A DNA stretch of 24,418 nt, taken from positions 1 to 24,418 of IMG/VR virus record IMGVR_UViG_3300025646_000355; one strand, written 5' to 3'. Every line of letters starts with the position of its first letter. Position 1 is the stretch's first letter. Below, in pieces: positions 23,398 to 24,418 of this stretch. The notes below the pieces were generated by a model. That model ran no database searches. It worked only from the letters and a program-made list of their open reading frames with translations, and was not told the DNA's origin. The DNA comes from a virus. The translations under genes and the position numbers were made by a program.

Positions 23398-23418
23398 ACT
23401 TATTAAACTAATATTACA

Positions 23419-24405
23419 ATGGCAAAGAAGAAATCTCTATTGCAGGAACGGGTCATCTACAAACCTTTTGAATATCAAGAGGCATACGAATACTGGTTAA
23501 AACAACAACAAGCACACTGGTTGCACACCGAAGTGCCTATGATGTCTGATCTAAATGATTGGAAACAAAATTTAACTGATACTGAAAAAAATATTGTAGG
23601 ATCTATTCTTAAGGGATTTGCTCAAACAGAAACAATTGTAAACGATTATTGGTCTGGGTTAGTAACAAAATGGTTCCGCAAACCAGAAGTTATTATGATG
23701 GCTACAACTTTTGGCGCATTTGAAACAATCCACGCTGAAGCATATTCACTTTTAAATGAAACACTTGGACTTGACAACTTCTCAGAATTTCTCGAAGATG
23801 AAGCTACGATGGCTAAAATTGAAAATCTTATGCTTGTTAGGGATAGTTTTGATAATGAAAAAGATCTTCACGAAATTGCTAAGTCCCTTGCCATATTCTC
23901 AGCATTTACCGAAGGAGTTAACCTATTCAGTTCCTTTGCCGTACTCCTTTCTTTTAAGATGCGAAACAAGCTTAAGGGTGTGGGTCAAATTGTTGAATGG
24001 TCTATTAGAGACGAGTCAATGCACTCAGAAGCAGGATGTTGGTTATTCAGAACATTGATTGAAGAAAATCCACATCTTAGAACAAAAGAACTAGAAGCAG
24101 CAATTAATGAAGCAGCTTTACTTTCTCTTAAACTTGAGCTTGATTTTATCAATAAAGTTTACGAACTTGGTGACTTAGATGGATGTAGTAAATATGATTT
24201 AGAAAACTTTATCAAAAACCGAGTTAATACAAAACTGGGTGATTTAGGTTACAACCCAATTGTTTTAAATGTTGATGTAACTGCAGTTGAACGTATGAAA
24301 TGGTTCGATGCTCTATCAGCTGGAAAACAACACACTGATTTCTTTGCTAATAGAGTAACTAACTATTCTAAAGGACATATGACTTGGGATGAAAGCATTT
24401 TTTAA
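23419..24405 (+). CDS. nrdB: Class I ribonucleotide reductase small (beta) subunit
   Basis: A 328-residue radical-generating subunit, which with NrdA reduces ribonucleotides to deoxyribonucleotides. All six dinuclear-metal ligands and the radical tyrosine are present: Glu71 (FAQTET), Glu102 and His105 (FETIHAEAY), Tyr109, Glu165 (FTEGVNLF), Glu199 and His202 (RDESMHSEAG). The 31-residue interval from Glu71 to Glu102 equals that from Asp84 to Glu115 in E. coli R2, so the first ligand is Glu where E. coli has Asp. This occurs in several phage and bacterial subgroups. The C-terminus ends SKGHMTWDESIF, a plausible NrdA-binding tail. No nrdA lies within the window; it may be just downstream or supplied by the host. 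Phages use NrdB to support rapid DNA synthesis. Confidence 0.95.
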   Translation: MAKKKSLLQERVIYKPFEYQEAYEYWLKQQQAHWLHTEVPMMSDLNDWKQNLTDTEKNIVGSILKGFAQTETIVNDYWSGLVTKWFRKPEVIMMATTFGAFETIHAEAYSLLNETLGLDNFSEFLEDEATMAKIENLMLVRDSFDNEKDLHEIAKSLAIFSAFTEGVNLFSSFAVLLSFKMRNKLKGVGQIVEWSIRDESMHSEAGCWLFRTLIEENPHLRTKELEAAINEAALLSLKLELDFINKVYELGDLDGCSKYDLENFIKNRVNTKLGDLGYNPIVLNVDVTAVERMKWFDALSAGKQHTDFFANRVTNYSKGHMTWDESIF

Positions 24406-24418
24406 AAAATTAATTATA

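Noticed and set aside
23756-24058. 100-residue + strand frame inside nrdB
   Set aside because: The overlapping nrdB frame contains all metal ligands; this frame has no independent support.
1-24418. tRNA genes, CRISPR arrays, integrase, transposase or attachment sites
   Set aside because: I looked for cloverleaf-like segments, regularly spaced repeats and recombinase motifs and saw none. The inverted repeats at 6663/7018 have no transposase between them.

Overview
This window reads as a segment of a tailed, contractile (myovirus) double-stranded DNA phage genome of the extended T4 superfamily. Every supportable gene is on the + strand, packed almost without gaps and AT-rich. The T4-type markers are a sheath-tube pair (gp18/gp19-like), a gp53-like wedge protein, a gp32-like single-strand binding protein, UvsX, a T4 RNase H-type 5' nuclease, a gp41/DnaB-type helicase and NrdB. 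Start codons have A/T-rich leaders and almost no Shine-Dalgarno sequences, and three intergenic sites resemble the Bacteroidota promoter layout (TTG, about 20 bases, TAnnTTTG-like). A Bacteroidota host is therefore my inference. The combination with a small family A DNA polymerase recalls Rhodothermus phage RM378 and the so-called Far-T4 phages, but I could not run a comparison.

Layout. (1) 1-3921: a glycan-modification operon of four genes, each joined to the next by an ATGA overlap: two tandem paralogous glycosyltransferase-like genes (the first cut by the window edge), an FkbM-type methyltransferase, and a 764-residue fusion of a GT4 glycosyltransferase with a GT9 domain resembling the autotransporter heptosyltransferases. 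(2) 3933-17285: tail and baseplate genes: a small coiled-coil protein, sheath, tube, an inverted-repeat-flanked small membrane-protein gene, a tail assembly chaperone with a probable +1 frameshift extension, tape measure, two micro-genes, a large baseplate/tube-cap-like protein, gp53-like, a hub protein carrying a C-terminal amidase, and an unknown structural-type protein. (3) 17354-24405: replication and nucleotide metabolism: a miniature family A polymerase, an overlapping unknown gene, gp32, UvsX, 5' nuclease, replicative helicase and ribonucleotide reductase small subunit.

How it fits together. The tail block builds a contractile tail: chaperone plus tape measure set the length of the tube/sheath cylinder, and the hub-amidase probably cuts peptidoglycan during entry. 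The replication block supplies polymerase, helicase, primer removal, ssDNA coating, recombination and dNTPs. The glycosyl/methyltransferase operon directly precedes the tail genes and may decorate virion proteins or host surface glycan.

Regulation. A repeated TATTTATA motif precedes sheath, tube, chaperone, tape measure and the micro-genes and is a candidate late promoter; it is the exact reverse complement of the T4 late consensus. A different motif, CTTG-N20-TAnATT, precedes the small membrane gene, the polymerase and gp32 and is a candidate host-type promoter. One strong intrinsic terminator lies after the tube gene.

Best second-look items: the miniature polymerase with a vestigial exonuclease, the GT4/heptosyltransferase fusion, the inverted-repeat cassette, the +1 frameshift and the inverted late-promoter-like motif. 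I saw no tRNA, rRNA, CRISPR array, transposase or integrase.
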